Counted from the stretch's first letter, positions 9,681 through 20,729 are shown. The stretch is 64,000 bases of DNA from Paraburkholderia caffeinilytica (GCF_003368325.1 NZ_CP031466.1:3100001-3164000), one strand, 5' to 3'. Program-made: numbers and translations. The notes: a model not told the origin generated them from the sequence alone.

Positions 9681-10175
9681 TCACACGCGGACGTAGGCAG
9701 CGAGCGTCTCGGGAAGCAGCGGTTTCATTACGTGCACGCCCTCGACCGCATAGGGCCGAAGCAAGGCGTTGCGCCAGAATTCCTGTTGGGGCAGTTCGGT
9801 CAAGCCTGCAAGGGCGACCAGAATCAGCACCAGAACGACCCCGCGCACGAGGCCGAACATCAAACCGAGCGAGCGGTCCACGCCGCTCAAGCCGCTTGCC
9901 TGCACGATACGGCTCAACAGGGCGTTCAGCACGCTTGCAACCAGCACCACGCCGATCGCCACCAGCGCGAACGCCAGAAGCCACTGGGTCAGCGCGCCGC
10001 CCGGCCACGTGGCGGGGATAAACGGCACGACATAGCCAACAAAACGGCAAGCGATGAAAAACGCCGCGATCCAGCCGATCAGCCCGAATATCTCAGACAA
10101 AAAGCCGCGCCAGGTGCCGCGCAAGGCCGACAAACCGATCACCGCCATTACAGCGTAGTCGAAGGCAGTGAACAT
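9681..10175 (-). CDS. cvpA: CvpA family inner-membrane protein
   Basis: A hydrophobic protein of 164 residues with four predicted transmembrane segments (about 5-20, 25-47, 62-85, 100-122). The N-terminus FDYAVMAVIGLSALRGTWRGF matches CvpA. In E. coli CvpA is needed for colicin V production and contributes to envelope stress tolerance; its molecular role is unclear. The gene starts seven bases after the dedD stop and precedes purF, the classic dedD-cvpA-purF arrangement. The 136 bases between cvpA and purF contain nothing I can assign. Confidence 0.92.
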   Translation of the reverse strand: MFTAFDYAVMAVIGLSALRGTWRGFLSEIFGLIGWIAAFFIACRFVGYVVPFIPATWPGGALTQWLLAFALVAIGVVLVASVLNALLSRIVQASGLSGVDRSLGLMFGLVRGVVLVLILVALAGLTELPQQEFWRNALLRPYAVEGVHVMKPLLPETLAAYVRV

Positions 10176-10182
10176 CGCTCGC

Positions 10183-11103
10183 TTACTGTGCAGCGCCGCT
10201 GTTCGCGCCCGACGTCAAGCCGGCCTCACGAACCTTCGCAATCGCGGCGCTAGCCGCGGCGCGATCGGCGAACGGACCGGCGCGCAATAGGGTGAGCGTG
10301 GAGCCGTCGGCCTGCTTCCGATGTTCGATATATGCGGGCACGCCGGCCGCTTTCAACTTGGTGGCCCAGTTGCGGGCATTGGCGTCGTTCGCAAATGCGC
10401 CTAGCTGGACGGCGAAACGGCTGCCCGGCGGCGATGCCGGCGTGCCGGAATTGGCGTCCGCACTTGCGGCGGCCGTATTCGCGCTGTCTTCGCTCGGGGC
10501 CGGAACATTCGCGGCGCTTTGCGTCGCGGGTGTTTTGGCCGGTTTGGCGGGCGCCTGCGCTACAGGCGCCGCAGGTGCCGGATTGGCGGCAACGGCGGCG
10601 GGCGCTTGCGGTTTCACGGCCGGCTTGATCGCGGGCGCCGCGTTCGTGGCCGTGCTCTGCTGTCTGGCGGCGCCGGACTGCCCTTGCGTGGCTGCCGGTG
10701 CAGGTGCAAGACCGGAAGCGGCGAGTGCCGTGTCAGGCGCCGGGTTATCCGGTGCTACGCCGGCCTGCGTGTCTTCGTCGGTCTTGGTGGCGACCTTCGG
10801 CGCGGGACGGTTTGGAATGTCGATGGAGATGTCGTCGGTGACGGGCTTGGGATGTGAATCCAGCACCATGGGCAGGATCACCACCGCTGCGACGACCAGT
10901 GCGACCGCACCGACGAGTCTGCGCCGCGCACGCTGCTTTTCGGGCAACGTAGGGTCGAGCAGCATCGCATCGGCATCCACGGTGCGCTCCGTGCGGCGGG
11001 TTCGCCGCTCCACGCGCTCGCCACGGGCGGCCCGCGTGGAACTGGTGTTTGCGCCGCGCCGGGTGGGCGCGTCGTCTTTCTTGCCGAACGAGAAAATTCC
11101 CAT
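10183..11103 (-). CDS. dedD: SPOR-domain septal protein DedD-like
   Basis: A protein of 306 residues with a short basic cytoplasmic N-terminus. One transmembrane helix lies around residues 60-82 (RRRLVGAVALVVAAVVILPMVL), followed by a long Ala/Pro-rich linker and a C-terminal SPOR domain (about 228-300, beginning FAVQLGAFANDANARNWATKL). SPOR domains bind denuded glycan at the septum, so this is probably a non-essential division protein. The linker is low complexity and will vary in length between strains. It lies between folC and cvpA on the same strand. Confidence 0.9.
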   Translation of the reverse strand: MGIFSFGKKDDAPTRRGANTSSTRAARGERVERRTRRTERTVDADAMLLDPTLPEKQRARRRLVGAVALVVAAVVILPMVLDSHPKPVTDDISIDIPNRPAPKVATKTDEDTQAGVAPDNPAPDTALAASGLAPAPAATQGQSGAARQQSTATNAAPAIKPAVKPQAPAAVAANPAPAAPVAQAPAKPAKTPATQSAANVPAPSEDSANTAAASADANSGTPASPPGSRFAVQLGAFANDANARNWATKLKAAGVPAYIEHRKQADGSTLTLLRAGPFADRAAASAAIAKVREAGLTSGANSGAAQ

Positions 11104-11132
11104 GAATCGCTTGGTTCGAGCCTGGCGCCCGT

Positions 11133-12443
11133 TCAGTGTTGCTGCGATTTACGATAGGCCATAACGCCTGCTACCGTATAGAAACTGCCGAAAACCACGA
11201 TTCTATCATTCTCTGACGCTCGTTTTAGCGCGTCTTGGAAAGCCTCTGCCGGTGTTGCGTAGCGCGTCACACTGCTGTCGTTGCCGTCGCTCACGCCCTG
11301 CTCGCGCAAAGCCGCCTCGAGTTCCTGTGCCGAAGCCGCACGCGGGGTTGGCAGATCGGTCACGCACCAGTGGTCGATTTCGCCCTTCAGATGCGTCAGC
11401 ACGCCGGCAATGTCCTTGTCGCGCATCGCGCCGAACACCGCATACGTGTAGGGAAAAAAGCCCATATTGCCGAGGTTTTGCGTCAACACGGCCGCGGCGT
11501 GCGGATTGTGGCCGACGTCGAGCACGACGGCCGGCTTGCCGGGCAGCACCTGGAAGCGCCCCGGCAGTTCGACGTTGGCGAGACCGAGCCGGATGTCCTG
11601 CGCCGAGACCGGCAAACGGTCGCGCAGCGCTTCAAGACCGGCCAGCGCAGCCGACGTGTTGATCAACTGATTCGCCCCGCGCAATGCCGGATAAGCGAGC
11701 GCGGAACGGCGCATGGTCGGGCCCACGTAGCTCCATTGCTGGCGCTCGCTGCCCGCCTGCCCTTCGTAGCGGAAATCGCGGCCGAACAGCCACAATTCGG
11801 CGCCGATCTTTTCGGCGTAATCGATCAGGCTTTGCGGCGGGACAGGATCGGCGCAGATCGCCGGTTTGCCGGCGCGGAAAATACCGGCTTTTTCGAAGGC
11901 GATTTTCTCGCGCGTGTCGCCGAGATACTCGGTGTGATCGATATCGATGCTGGTGATGATCGCGCAGTCCGCGTCGAGAATGTTGACCGCATCAAGGCGG
12001 CCGCCCAGACCGACTTCGAAGATCGCCGCGTCCAGTCCGCGCGAGGCGAACAGGCTCATGATCGCCAGCGTCGTAAATTCGAAGTAGGTCAGCGTAACCG
12101 GTTCGCCGAGGCTCAGGCGCGCCGCTTCGACGGCTTCGAAATGCGGCAGGAGATCCGCGTCGCTCGCCATCTCGCCGTTCACACGCGCCCGCTCGTTGAA
12201 CGACAGCAGATGCGGCGACGTGTGGCAACCGACCGTGAAGCCCGCGCGCAGCAGAATCGATTCGAGGATCGCACAGGTCGACCCCTTGCCGTTCGTGCCG
12301 CCGACCGTGATGATCGGGCACGCAAACGACAACTGCATCGCGTCACGTACCCGGCTGATACGGCCCAAACCCATGTCGATGCCGACCGGATGCGCGGATT
12401 CAAGGTGCGTGAGCCACGCGTCGAGAGTGGGGAATGTGGTCAT
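11133..12443 (-). CDS. folC: Bifunctional dihydrofolate synthase / folylpolyglutamate synthase
   Basis: A Mur-ligase-family ATP enzyme of 436 residues that adds glutamate to dihydropteroate and to folates. The P-loop is ITVGGTNGKGSTCAILESI. HTSPHLLSFNERARVNG is the substrate loop, FEFTTLAIMSLFASRGLDAAIFEVGLGGRLDAVN and SIDIDHTEYLG are conserved core motifs, and DVGHNPHA marks the C-terminal glutamate-ligase domain. The full length matches the family. It starts the folC-dedD-cvpA-purF block; accD lies 152 bases upstream, with a plus-oriented hairpin between them. Confidence 0.95.
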   Translation of the reverse strand: MTTFPTLDAWLTHLESAHPVGIDMGLGRISRVRDAMQLSFACPIITVGGTNGKGSTCAILESILLRAGFTVGCHTSPHLLSFNERARVNGEMASDADLLPHFEAVEAARLSLGEPVTLTYFEFTTLAIMSLFASRGLDAAIFEVGLGGRLDAVNILDADCAIITSIDIDHTEYLGDTREKIAFEKAGIFRAGKPAICADPVPPQSLIDYAEKIGAELWLFGRDFRYEGQAGSERQQWSYVGPTMRRSALAYPALRGANQLINTSAALAGLEALRDRLPVSAQDIRLGLANVELPGRFQVLPGKPAVVLDVGHNPHAAAVLTQNLGNMGFFPYTYAVFGAMRDKDIAGVLTHLKGEIDHWCVTDLPTPRAASAQELEAALREQGVSDGNDSSVTRYATPAEAFQDALKRASENDRIVVFGSFYTVAGVMAYRKSQQH

Positions 12444-12492
12444 CGAGTGAATCTGTGCTGCGTTGCGAGATCGTGATTATCCCGGAAATGAC

Positions 12493-12532
12493 AGCGCGCC
12501 GCTTGATGACTCTCGCGGCGCGCTATTTTTTT
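12493..12532 (+). terminator. Terminator-like hairpin oriented for the + strand
   Basis: AGCGCGCCGC (12493-12502) and GCGGCGCGCT (12515-12524) form a perfect 10-bp stem, followed on the plus strand by seven T residues (12526-12532). The genes on both sides (accD, folC) are on the minus strand, where no T run follows the hairpin. It may stop antisense transcription or act as a processing or stability hairpin in the minus-strand message. Confidence 0.55.
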
Positions 12533-12595
12533 ACTGCTTTTCTGACGGCGGCCGCGCTTGAAAAGGCACGGCCCCGGCTAGGTCGGAGTGCGGGC

Positions 12596-13468
<873 letters not shown>

Positions 13469-13549
13469 ATTGAATCCTTCTGGGTCAACCGGTTGCGCAA
13501 ACGGCGGGACGAACCCGCCGTTCACACTACAGGAGACAAAAAATAACTG

Positions 13550-14362
13550 TTATCGGGCAGTCGCGACGCTATCGAGCGCCTCGCGCACTTCGGCGATGAA
13601 GCGCGTGAGCGTCTCGGCTGCGGCTTCGGGGGCCGCTTGTTCGAGCAATTGCACGATACGGCTGCCGATCACGACGGCATCGGACACTTCCGCCACCGCA
13701 CGCGCTGTTTGCGCGTCACGGATGCCGAAACCGACGCCCACCGGTAGGGGCACGCGCGACTTGATCGCCGGGATTTTACTCGCGATGCTGGAAACGTCCA
13801 GATTTGCCGCGCCGGTCACGCCTTTCAACGACACATAATAGACGTAGCCGCTGGCGATTTTGCCGACTTCCGCGATGCGCTCGTCCGTGGACGTGGGCGC
13901 AAGCAAAAAGATCGGATCGATGCCGGCAGATCGCATCTGTTCGGCGAAATTAACACACTCTTCCGGCGGGTAGTCGACAACCAGCACGCCGTCCACCCCG
14001 GCTTCCTTTGCCGCCTTGGCGAACGCTTCAGTGCCCATGCGCTCGATCGGATTGGCATAGCCCATCAGCACCACCGGCGTCTTGTCGTCGGTTTCGCGGA
14101 AGCGCTTCACATCGGCCAGCACATGACGCAGCGACACGCCATGCGCCAATGCGCGCTCGGACGATTGCTGGATCACCGGGCCGTCGGCCATCGGGTCGGA
14201 AAACGGCACGCCGAGTTCGATCACGTCGGCGCCGCCGGCAGCGAGCGCGTGCATGAATTCGACCGTGCGCGCCGGATCCGGGTCGCCGGCCGTCATGAAC
14301 GGAATCAGGCCTTTCTTACCCTGGGCGGACAACGCGGCAAACGTGTTCTTGATACGGGACAT
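13550..14362 (-). CDS. trpA: Tryptophan synthase alpha chain
   Basis: The 270-residue TIM-barrel subunit that cleaves indole-3-glycerol phosphate and passes indole to Trp[32 protein letters not shown] (catalytic Glu and Asp) and [17 protein letters not shown] (phosphate site) are all present. It ends the trp run; the DNA methyltransferase gene lies 33 bases upstream and accD 81 bases downstream. Confidence 0.97.
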   Translation of the reverse strand: MSRIKNTFAALSAQGKKGLIPFMTAGDPDPARTVEFMHALAAGGADVIELGVPFSDPMADGPVIQQSSERALAHGVSLRHVLADVKRFRETDDKTPVVLMGYANPIERMGTEAFAKAAKEAGVDGVLVVDYPPEECVNFAEQMRSAGIDPIFLLAPTSTDERIAEVGKIASGYVYYVSLKGVTGAANLDVSSIASKIPAIKSRVPLPVGVGFGIRDAQTARAVAEVSDAVVIGSRIVQLLEQAAPEAAAETLTRFIAEVREALDSVATAR

Positions 14363-14395
14363 GGAATATTCTCGGATTTTTAAGCTACTGCGCGC

Positions 14396-15313
14396 TTATT
14401 GCGCCTCGGTCTGCCGCTCGGCCTTGACCGCAACCTTGCGGGTTTTGCGAGCGGCAGTGGGCGCCGACGCGGCCGCGCTAACGCGTTCGCGCGCTATTGC
14501 GCAGTAACTTTCATTGATCTCATAGCCGACGAATTCGCGCTGCTGCCGGGCGCAAGCGACCGCGGTGGTGCCGCTGCCCATGAACGGGTCGAGCACGCGC
14601 CCGCCCTTGGGACAACTTGCCAGCACCATCCGCTCGACGATTTCCAGAGGTTTCTGGGTCGGATGATCGACGCGCTCGGCGTGTTGCCGATGCAGTCGCG
14701 ATACCGACCAGACGTCCTTCGGATTATAGCCAAGCTCGAGCCACTTGCTGCCTTCGAACAATTTACGCGAACGCGCCTTCTTCGTGACGGCATCGTACGG
14801 GATGCGGACGGGATCGAGATCGAAGAAATAATCCTTCGACACCGCGAAAAAGCCGATGTTGTCATGCACCGAGGTAAAACGGCGCACCGTTCCGCCCATG
14901 CTCGGTACGCGCCGGTCCCAGATGATTTCGTTGATCATCGTGAGTTTTGTCTTCAGAAAGCTGAAGATTTCCGGTGCGTACTGCCAGGTGCAGAAGATAT
15001 ACAGCGAACCCGACGGCTTGAGCTTCGGAATAGCCAGCTCAAGCCAGCCACGCGTCCAGGCGAGGAAATCCTCACCGGAGCGCATGTCGGAGTCGTTGCC
15101 ATAATCCTTGCCGAGCCCATAAGGCGGATCGCAAAGGATCAGGTCGATCGACCCGTCGGGAATGTTCGCCACATCGGACAAAAAATCGCGGTTCAACAGC
15201 CGGATGCCGGCAGGCACCTGTGCCAGCAAGGGCGCAGGCGCCTCGGCCGCCATGACTTCGGCGACCGGGGTGGTTTCAAGCGCCGGCTGCGGCTCGTCGA
15301 ACTCGTCGCGCAT
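14396..15313 (-). CDS. Orphan beta-class DNA methyltransferase (N6-adenine/N4-cytosine type)
   Basis: A protein of 305 residues. Motif IV DPPY is at 62-65, the target-recognition region lies in the middle, and the SAM-binding motif I (DPFMGSGTTAVA, near residue 240) is at the C-terminus. The order IV-TRD-I defines the beta class of amino-methyltransferases. DHPTQKP just before motif I is also typical. No restriction endonuclease gene is nearby, so it is a solitary enzyme, more likely regulatory or housekeeping than defensive. It lies inside the trp operon: 11 bases after the trpB stop and 33 before trpA. From memory, the Burkholderia cenocepacia homologue in the same place (BCAM0992) was linked to GTWWAC methylation; that specificity cannot be read here. 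The Lys/Arg-rich C-terminal tail may add DNA contact. Confidence 0.92.
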   Translation of the reverse strand: MRDEFDEPQPALETTPVAEVMAAEAPAPLLAQVPAGIRLLNRDFLSDVANIPDGSIDLILCDPPYGLGKDYGNDSDMRSGEDFLAWTRGWLELAIPKLKPSGSLYIFCTWQYAPEIFSFLKTKLTMINEIIWDRRVPSMGGTVRRFTSVHDNIGFFAVSKDYFFDLDPVRIPYDAVTKKARSRKLFEGSKWLELGYNPKDVWSVSRLHRQHAERVDHPTQKPLEIVERMVLASCPKGGRVLDPFMGSGTTAVACARQQREFVGYEINESYCAIARERVSAAASAPTAARKTRKVAVKAERQTEAQ

Positions 15314-15324
15314 CGTCGCGGCGC

Positions 15325-16518
15325 TCAGAACTGAATGCCCGATCGCTCAGCGACCGTATGCATGTCCTTGTCGCCGCGACCCGACAGATTGACCAGAAGG
15401 ATTTTGTCCTTCGGCAATGTCGGCGCCAGCTTCGTGGCGTAGGCCAGGGCGTGACTGGACTCGAGCGCCGGAATAATGCCTTCGATGCGGCAGCAATCGT
15501 GGAACGCCTTTAGCGCTTCTTCGTCGGTGATGCCGACATATTGAGCGCGATTAGTGTCTTTTAGCCACGCATGCTCAGGACCGACGCCCGGATAGTCCAA
15601 GCCGGCCGAAACCGAATGCGTCTCGATGATCTGACCATTGTCGTCTTGCAGGAGATACGTGCGGTTGCCGTGCAGCACGCCCGGGCTGCCGCCGATCAGC
15701 GAGGCGGCATGGCGGCCGGATTCGATTCCGTCGCCTGCGGCTTCCACGCCGATCAACTGCACCGAAGCGTCTTCAATGTACGGGTAAAAGATACCCATTG
15801 CATTCGATCCGCCGCCAACGCACGCAATCACGGCGTCCGGCTGCCGACCGGCCAACTCCGGCATCTGCACCTTGCATTCGTCGCCGATCACGCGCTGGAA
15901 GTCGCGCACCATCATCGGATACGGATGCGGCCCCGCCACCGTGCCGATGATGTAGAACGTGTTTTCAACGTTGGTCACCCAGTCGCGCATCGCCTCATTG
16001 AGCGCGTCCTTCAGCGTGCGCGAGCCGGACGTCACGGGCACGACGGTCGCGCCGAGCAGCTTCATCCGGTACACGTTGGCAGCCTGGCGGCGTACGTCTT
16101 CCTCGCCCATGTAGACCACGCATTCCATACCGAAGCGCGCCGCAATGGTGGCGGTCGCCACGCCGTGCTGGCCCGCGCCGGTTTCCGCGATCACGCGCGG
16201 CTTGCCCATGCGCTTCGCGAGCAGCGCCTGACCGATCACGTTATTGATCTTGTGGGCGCCGGTGTGATTCAGGTCTTCGCGCTTGAGGAAAACCTGCGCG
16301 CCACCGAGCATTTCGCTCCAGCGCTGTGCGTGATAAATCGGGGACGGACGACCCACGAAATGCTTTAGTTCGCGCTCGTATTCGGCGACGAATTCGGGGT
16401 CTTTCTGAAATTTCGCATACGCGGCACGCAGCTCGTCGAGTGCGTGAACCAGCGTTTCGGCGACGAACACGCCGCCATACTGGCCGAAATGGCCTCTTTC
16501 GTCAGGCAAGTTATACAT
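15325..16518 (-). CDS. trpB: Tryptophan synthase beta chain
   Basis: The 397-residue PLP subunit that joins indole and serine to make tryptophan. [14 protein letters not shown] carries the Schiff-base lysine, [12 protein letters not shown] and [13 protein letters not shown] are cofactor-binding loops, and LNLSGRG-like [10 protein letters not shown] is near the C-terminus. I prefer ATG 16516-16518 over the GTG nine bases upstream: the GAAGAG ribosome site is correctly spaced for the ATG, and the length then equals the usual 397. It follows trpF by 60 bases and is followed by the DNA methyltransferase gene. Confidence 0.97.
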   Translation of the reverse strand: MYNLPDERGHFGQYGGVFVAETLVHALDELRAAYAKFQKDPEFVAEYERELKHFVGRPSPIYHAQRWSEMLGGAQVFLKREDLNHTGAHKINNVIGQALLAKRMGKPRVIAETGAGQHGVATATIAARFGMECVVYMGEEDVRRQAANVYRMKLLGATVVPVTSGSRTLKDALNEAMRDWVTNVENTFYIIGTVAGPHPYPMMVRDFQRVIGDECKVQMPELAGRQPDAVIACVGGGSNAMGIFYPYIEDASVQLIGVEAAGDGIESGRHAASLIGGSPGVLHGNRTYLLQDDNGQIIETHSVSAGLDYPGVGPEHAWLKDTNRAQYVGITDEEALKAFHDCCRIEGIIPALESSHALAYATKLAPTLPKDKILLVNLSGRGDKDMHTVAERSGIQF

Positions 16519-16578
16519 GGTGATCACTCTTCTCAGTGTGGCGCACGGCTTTCATATGAGAAAACCGCGCCGCCTGAA

Positions 16579-17292
16579 TCATTCAGCATCCGCTGCGCGC
16601 ACTGCGCGTACGAACGCCGCCATCCGGGCGTGATCTTTCACGCCCTTGGCGCCCGGCACTTCGATGCCGCTCGAGACATCGACCGCGTACGGGCGCACGC
16701 GATGGATCGCATCACTGACGTTTTGCGCGTTCAACCCACCACTCAAAACGGCCCGACGCGCGAGCTCTGCTGGAATAAGTGACCAATCGAAAACCTTCCC
16801 GCCGCCGCCATAGCCTTCGACATGGGTGTCGAACAGAAGGCCGCTGGCTGCTGAATAGTTAAGCGCTGATTTTACCAAATCTGCCGGTTGAGTATCCGCC
16901 GCGACCCGCAAGGCGCGCAACCAAGGCAAACCCGCAACGCTGGCGAGGGATTCGCACTGCTCCGCGGTCTCGTCGCCGTGGAACTGCAGCAGCGTAAGCC
17001 CGACGTTGCTGGCGACTTCGCGAATCCAGTCCGGCGTTGCGTTCACGAACAAGCCGACTACCGACACGAATGGCGGCACGTCATGCACCAGCTCGACGGC
17101 CTGCGCCACGCTGACCGAGCGCGGGCTCGGCGGATAGAACACGAGGCCGATCGCATCGGCGCCGAGGTCGATCGCCAGCGAAACATCTTCCGGCTTCGAC
17201 AGGCCACACAGCTTGATGCGCGTGCGATGCGGCGCGGCCTGCTGTTGCGCGCCGGCGTTTGCGTCGGCCGCCTGGGTTTCGGTTGATTTCAT
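16579..17292 (-). CDS. trpF: Phosphoribosylanthranilate isomerase
   Basis: A (beta/alpha)8 isomerase of tryptophan synthesis, about 237 residues. [28 protein letters not shown] is the classic N-terminus with the catalytic Cys, and [16 protein letters not shown] and [14 protein letters not shown] are the other signatures. The ATG at 17290-17292 overlaps the truA stop (ATGA), which suggests translational coupling. Longer starts at 17313 or 17325 would run further into truA. A poorly conserved Ala/Gln-rich stretch of about 20 residues precedes the core. Confidence 0.95.
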   Translation of the reverse strand: MKSTETQAADANAGAQQQAAPHRTRIKLCGLSKPEDVSLAIDLGADAIGLVFYPPSPRSVSVAQAVELVHDVPPFVSVVGLFVNATPDWIREVASNVGLTLLQFHGDETAEQCESLASVAGLPWLRALRVAADTQPADLVKSALNYSAASGLLFDTHVEGYGGGGKVFDWSLIPAELARRAVLSGGLNAQNVSDAIHRVRPYAVDVSSGIEVPGAKGVKDHARMAAFVRAVRAADAE

Positions 17293-18101
17293 GTCGGGGC
17301 TTGCTCGGTCCATACGGTACTCCAAGGCACGCTGCCGGTCTGCGGCGCGGGCACGGCGAATTGCTCAGGATAGCCCACCTGCGCCAGATACAGGCCGTCA
17401 GGCATGAAGGTCGGCGCTGCACAGTCGCGATCACGGCTGGCGAGAACCTCGGCCATCCATTCGGCCGGATGACGTCCCCGGCCGATATCGACGAGACAGC
17501 CCATCAGATTGCGCACCATATGGTGCAGGAACGCGTTCGCCCGAAAACGGAAATGAATGAAGTCGCCCTGTTGCCGCATGTCGATCTGATACAGATGTTT
17601 GACCGGCGTCTTCGCCTGGCATTGCGACGAACGGAACGCCGAAAAATCGTGCTCGCCGATCAGATGAGCGGCGGCGGCCCGCATGGCGTCCACGTCGAGC
17701 GGCGTGTGCACCCAGCCGGCCCGCGTGTCCTGCATCGGCGAGCGGAACGGATGGACGTACAGGACGTAATAATAGGTCCGTTCGAACGCCGAAAAACGCG
17801 CGTGAAACGCGTCGGGCATCGGCTTGGCCCACTGTACGGCGATCGTCTTCGGCAGAAAGGCGTTAGTGCCGCGGACCCACGAAAAATCCGTGCGATCGAG
17901 CTCCGTGTCGAAATGCACGACCTGGCCGAGGCCGTGCACCCCCGTATCCGTGCGGCCAGCCACAACGGTTTGCAAAGGCGTTTGCGCGAACTCGCGCAAC
18001 GCCCGTTCGAGTTCGTCCTGCACGGTCTTGCCGTGCGGCTGCGACTGCCAGCCGCAGAATGCCGAGCCGTCGTACTGGACGCCTAGCGCAATACGCTTCA
18101 C
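17289..18101 (-). CDS. truA: tRNA pseudouridine(38-40) synthase
   Basis: The enzyme that isomerises uridines 38-40 in tRNA anticodon arms; 270 residues. [20 protein letters not shown] is the N-terminus and [20 protein letters not shown] contains the catalytic Asp. [22 protein letters not shown] is the C-terminal signature. The long open frame upstream is only overlap with fimV. The true start is GTG 18099-18101, whose last bases form the fimV stop (GTGA). Its own stop overlaps the trpF start in the same way. The fimV-truA-trpF chain therefore looks translationally coupled. Confidence 0.96.
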   Translation of the reverse strand: MKRIALGVQYDGSAFCGWQSQPHGKTVQDELERALREFAQTPLQTVVAGRTDTGVHGLGQVVHFDTELDRTDFSWVRGTNAFLPKTIAVQWAKPMPDAFHARFSAFERTYYYVLYVHPFRSPMQDTRAGWVHTPLDVDAMRAAAAHLIGEHDFSAFRSSQCQAKTPVKHLYQIDMRQQGDFIHFRFRANAFLHHMVRNLMGCLVDIGRGRHPAEWMAEVLASRDRDCAAPTFMPDGLYLAQVGYPEQFAVPAPQTGSVPWSTVWTEQAPT

Positions 18102-20590
18102 GACAATGGTGCGAGCGTGGAGAGCAGCGCGCGAGCCTCGGTGCGCGTGGCCGGATCGTTCGCTTCGATCACTTCGTTGATGAGCGTGCGCGCGCCGGAC
18201 AGATCGCCGAGGTCGATATATTCGGCGGCCAGATCGAGCTTGTTCCGGGCAATGCGGCTGAGATCGGCCCGCGTGAAGGCAGGCAATGGCTGAGCCGGAC
18301 TTGGCGGCAACTCCAGGTCGAAATCGAGCTTCAGCGCGCCGAAGCCGGCGGCGCCCAGACCTGCGACGGCCGCATGGCCGGCGGTGCCGGCGGCAATCTC
18401 GTCGGCGATATGCGGCGCGTCGTCCGGATCGTGCGGCGCCAACGCTTGCTGCGCGGTGCTTTCCGGGGAGGCAACCGGTTGTGTCGTCAGCGAGCCGGGT
18501 ACGCTCAACGCTGCGTCGTCGGTCGATTCGATGCGCGGCGGCAATGGCATGTTCAAGCTGCTGAAGGCATCGACGGCATCGCGCGGGAACCCGGTTGGCA
18601 CGGCCGGCGCAGGCTGAACCGGTGTGACGGGCGCCGGTTCGAAACCTGGTGCGGGTTCGTCGTCCCATTGCAGACGATGCGGCGGAGGTGCCTCTTGCTG
18701 AAAAGTCTCGTCGACCGGTTCAAGCGGCGTCAGCGGCAATGCGTCAGCGCCGAGTTCCGCGGCGGCGGCGAGACTCGCCGCCGTGGTCGCCCCATCGAAG
18801 TTTTCGTGATGGGCCGCGGGAAGAAGTTCGGACGTGGAACCGCTTTGAGCGGCCCGTTCAATTTCCGAGCTCGGTTCCGCAGGTTCGTTGGGCGCGCGCG
18901 CCGGGTAGCCTTCCGGCGACGCGTGTTGGGACGCGTTGAGGTCATGCGCACGCAAATCCGTGTGCGGTTGGTGGGTTGCGGCTTCACGCTCTGCCGCGGC
19001 CCGCTCTGCTGCCTCTGCTGCCTCTGCTGCCTCTGCTGCCGCACGCTCGGCCGCCGCTTGCTCCGCCTCCACGCGTTCGGCTTCAGCACGGTCTGCAGCA
19101 GCATGAAGCGCAGCTGAGCTTTCCGCCTTTGCGTTTTCTACCGCAGCACGCTCCGCTTCTGCATGTTCCGCCGCTAAACGTTCGGCTTCCACACGCTCGG
19201 CAGTTTCTCGCTCTGCTGCTTCCCGCGCCGCCGCCGCGTGGATTTCCGCTTCGCGCTCCGCCGCCACGCGTTCAGCCGCTTCCCGCGCTGCTGCTTCATC
19301 TCCAGCGGTTTCGTGGTCGGCCGGCGCCGATGCCGCCGCATGCCCCGCTGCTGCTTCGTCGCTAGCGTCCGACGCTTCGCGCGCCGAAACGACATCCTGC
19401 GACTCAGCCGCCCGCGCGGAAGCCGCGGCCGCGTCCGCCGCCAGCGAGCCTTCAGTTGCGGCAACGGTGGCACGCTTACGCCGGCGCAGACGCAAAGCCG
19501 CAAGCAACACGACCAGCGCCGCGCCGATCGCCGCCGCCACGCTCAAATTCGTCTGAGAGATGCCGATGTCGTTCGACGTAGCGATCGTCGCGCCGCCATG
19601 GCCGGAAACGGCCGCCGCAGACGAAACACCGACGGCCGGCTGCGCACCGTTCGTCGCAGGCGCGACCTTCGCGGCCGGCGAACCGCCGATGCCATGTTTC
19701 TGCAACTCCATCAGCACGCGATTTTTCAGCGCAAGCAGTTGCTGCAAGCTGGACACTTGCGCACGCGGTTGCGAAGCCGGCTGTGCGGCGGCTGTCGCTG
19801 CTGTAGCAGCCGCCGAGGCGCCTTCCGCAGCCTCGCTGGCCGAGGGCTGGATCGCGCCTGACCAGACATGTGCGCCGCTGGCCGGCGACGCGCCTGCAGC
19901 CTGTGAACCCGCTACGGGGGCCGCCGAGATCGCGCCGGACGCCACTCCGCTAGCCGACGGCGTCGCGCTGGCTTCAGCCGCCGAGCTGGCCGTCCCTGAA
20001 ACCGCAGGCGTGGCTGCCGTGGCGACGCGAGCCGCGGCGCTCGTCGCGCTCGCTGCGCCGGCGTTGACCTGCGCCACGCCACTCGCGGCGCCGACCGCCG
20101 CTCCGATAGCCGCCGCATTCGGCGCGGAAGCAGGTGCAGCCGTCGCAGCCGTCGCAGCCGTCGCAGCCGATGGTGCCGCAGACGCAGACCCCGCAACCGG
20201 CGCAGAAGCCACCAAAGCGCCCGACGCATCCAGTGCCGGAATCGCCAGCAGCGCGCCTACGCGCATCCGGCTCGGGTCATGACTCATGAAGGCATTCGGG
20301 TTCGCGTCGAAGAGCGCGCGAGAAGCGCGTGCGAGCGTCCCTTTGTCGTGCGACTGCGTGACGGCAATCGCCACGTCGTTCAACGACTGCCCGGGCCGCA
20401 CCGTATATTGACTCCCGGCGGCGTAAGCAACGGATGCGCCCTCCGGCGCGCTTGCGGCGTCGCCAGGCGCGGCCACCGCGCTACCCACGCCGGCGCCGGC
20501 CAGCGCGAGCGCCAAAACGGCTGCGGCCGTCAGCCGGTTCGTACCTTGATGCATGAACATAGCCCGAAGGGATGAGAGTCGAAGGTTCAT
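18098..20590 (-). CDS. fimV: FimV-like LysM/TPR polar scaffold protein
   Basis: A protein of 830 residues from ATG 20588-20590, with AGGAGT upstream. A signal peptide (about 1-41) is followed by a LysM peptidoglycan-binding domain (about 60-115, [14 protein letters not shown]), an Ala-rich periplasmic linker, a short helical segment (279-299) and a transmembrane helix (349-367). Next comes a long Ala/Glu/Arg-rich cytoplasmic coiled-coil region, and the end is a C-terminal FimV TPR-like motif ([22 protein letters not shown]). In Pseudomonas FimV organises the pole for type IV pili and related complexes. The coiled-coil region contains in-frame 9-base tandem repeats. It lies downstream of asd, and its stop overlaps truA. 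Confidence 0.88.
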   Translation of the reverse strand: MNLRLSSLRAMFMHQGTNRLTAAAVLALALAGAGVGSAVAAPGDAASAPEGASVAYAAGSQYTVRPGQSLNDVAIAVTQSHDKGTLARASRALFDANPNAFMSHDPSRMRVGALLAIPALDASGALVASAPVAGSASAAPSAATAATAATAAPASAPNAAAIGAAVGAASGVAQVNAGAASATSAAARVATAATPAVSGTASSAAEASATPSASGVASGAISAAPVAGSQAAGASPASGAHVWSGAIQPSASEAAEGASAAATAATAAAQPASQPRAQVSSLQQLLALKNRVLMELQKHGIGGSPAAKVAPATNGAQPAVGVSSAAAVSGHGGATIATSNDIGISQTNLSVAAAIGAALVVLLAALRLRRRKRATVAATEGSLAADAAAASARAAESQDVVSAREASDASDEAAAGHAAASAPADHETAGDEAAAREAAERVAAEREAEIHAAAAREAAERETAERVEAERLAAEHAEAERAAVENAKAESSAALHAAADRAEAERVEAEQAAAERAAAEAAEAAEAAERAAAEREAATHQPHTDLRAHDLNASQHASPEGYPARAPNEPAEPSSEIERAAQSGSTSELLPAAHHENFDGATTAASLAAAAELGADALPLTPLEPVDETFQQEAPPPHRLQWDDEPAPGFEPAPVTPVQPAPAVPTGFPRDAVDAFSSLNMPLPPRIESTDDAALSVPGSLTTQPVASPESTAQQALAPHDPDDAPHIADEIAAGTAGHAAVAGLGAAGFGALKLDFDLELPPSPAQPLPAFTRADLSRIARNKLDLAAEYIDLGDLSGARTLINEVIEANDPATRTEARALLSTLAPLS
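19004..19039. repeat. Four tandem copies of a 9-bp unit inside fimV
   Basis: CTCTGCTGC is repeated four times without mismatch (plus strand). On the coding strand each unit encodes Ala-Ala-Glu, part of the coiled-coil tract. Because the unit is a multiple of three, copy-number change would alter length without a frameshift. Confidence 0.9.
20136..20171. repeat. 9-bp tandem repeat in fimV linker
   Basis: Three perfect copies of GCAGCCGTC and one variant (GCAGCCGAT). On the coding strand it encodes an Ala-Ala-Thr tract in the periplasmic linker of FimV. Confidence 0.8.
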
Positions 20591-20664
20591 CGGGACTCCT
20601 GGCGCGTCAGCGCGCAGCCCTTTTTTGCGGTTGGAAAGAGACAAGATAATCGGAGCACACAATG

Positions 20665-20692
20665 AAAAAAGCGCCGCGCAAGCGCGACGCTT
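20665..20692 (-). terminator. Terminator after asd
   Basis: An imperfect 11-bp stem (20669-20679 with 20682-20692, one mismatch). On the minus strand it is followed by six T residues. It lies 38 bases after the asd stop and upstream of fimV, so it should end leu/asd transcripts, at least in part. Confidence 0.65.
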
Positions 20693-20729
20693 CTTGAGTT
20701 TTCTACGCGTCGTGAGCGCGTAGTTTACT

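Noticed and set aside
18102..18668. Upstream extension of truA
   Set aside because: It only overlaps fimV in another frame. TruA similarity begins exactly at the GTG 18099-18101 that overlaps the fimV stop.
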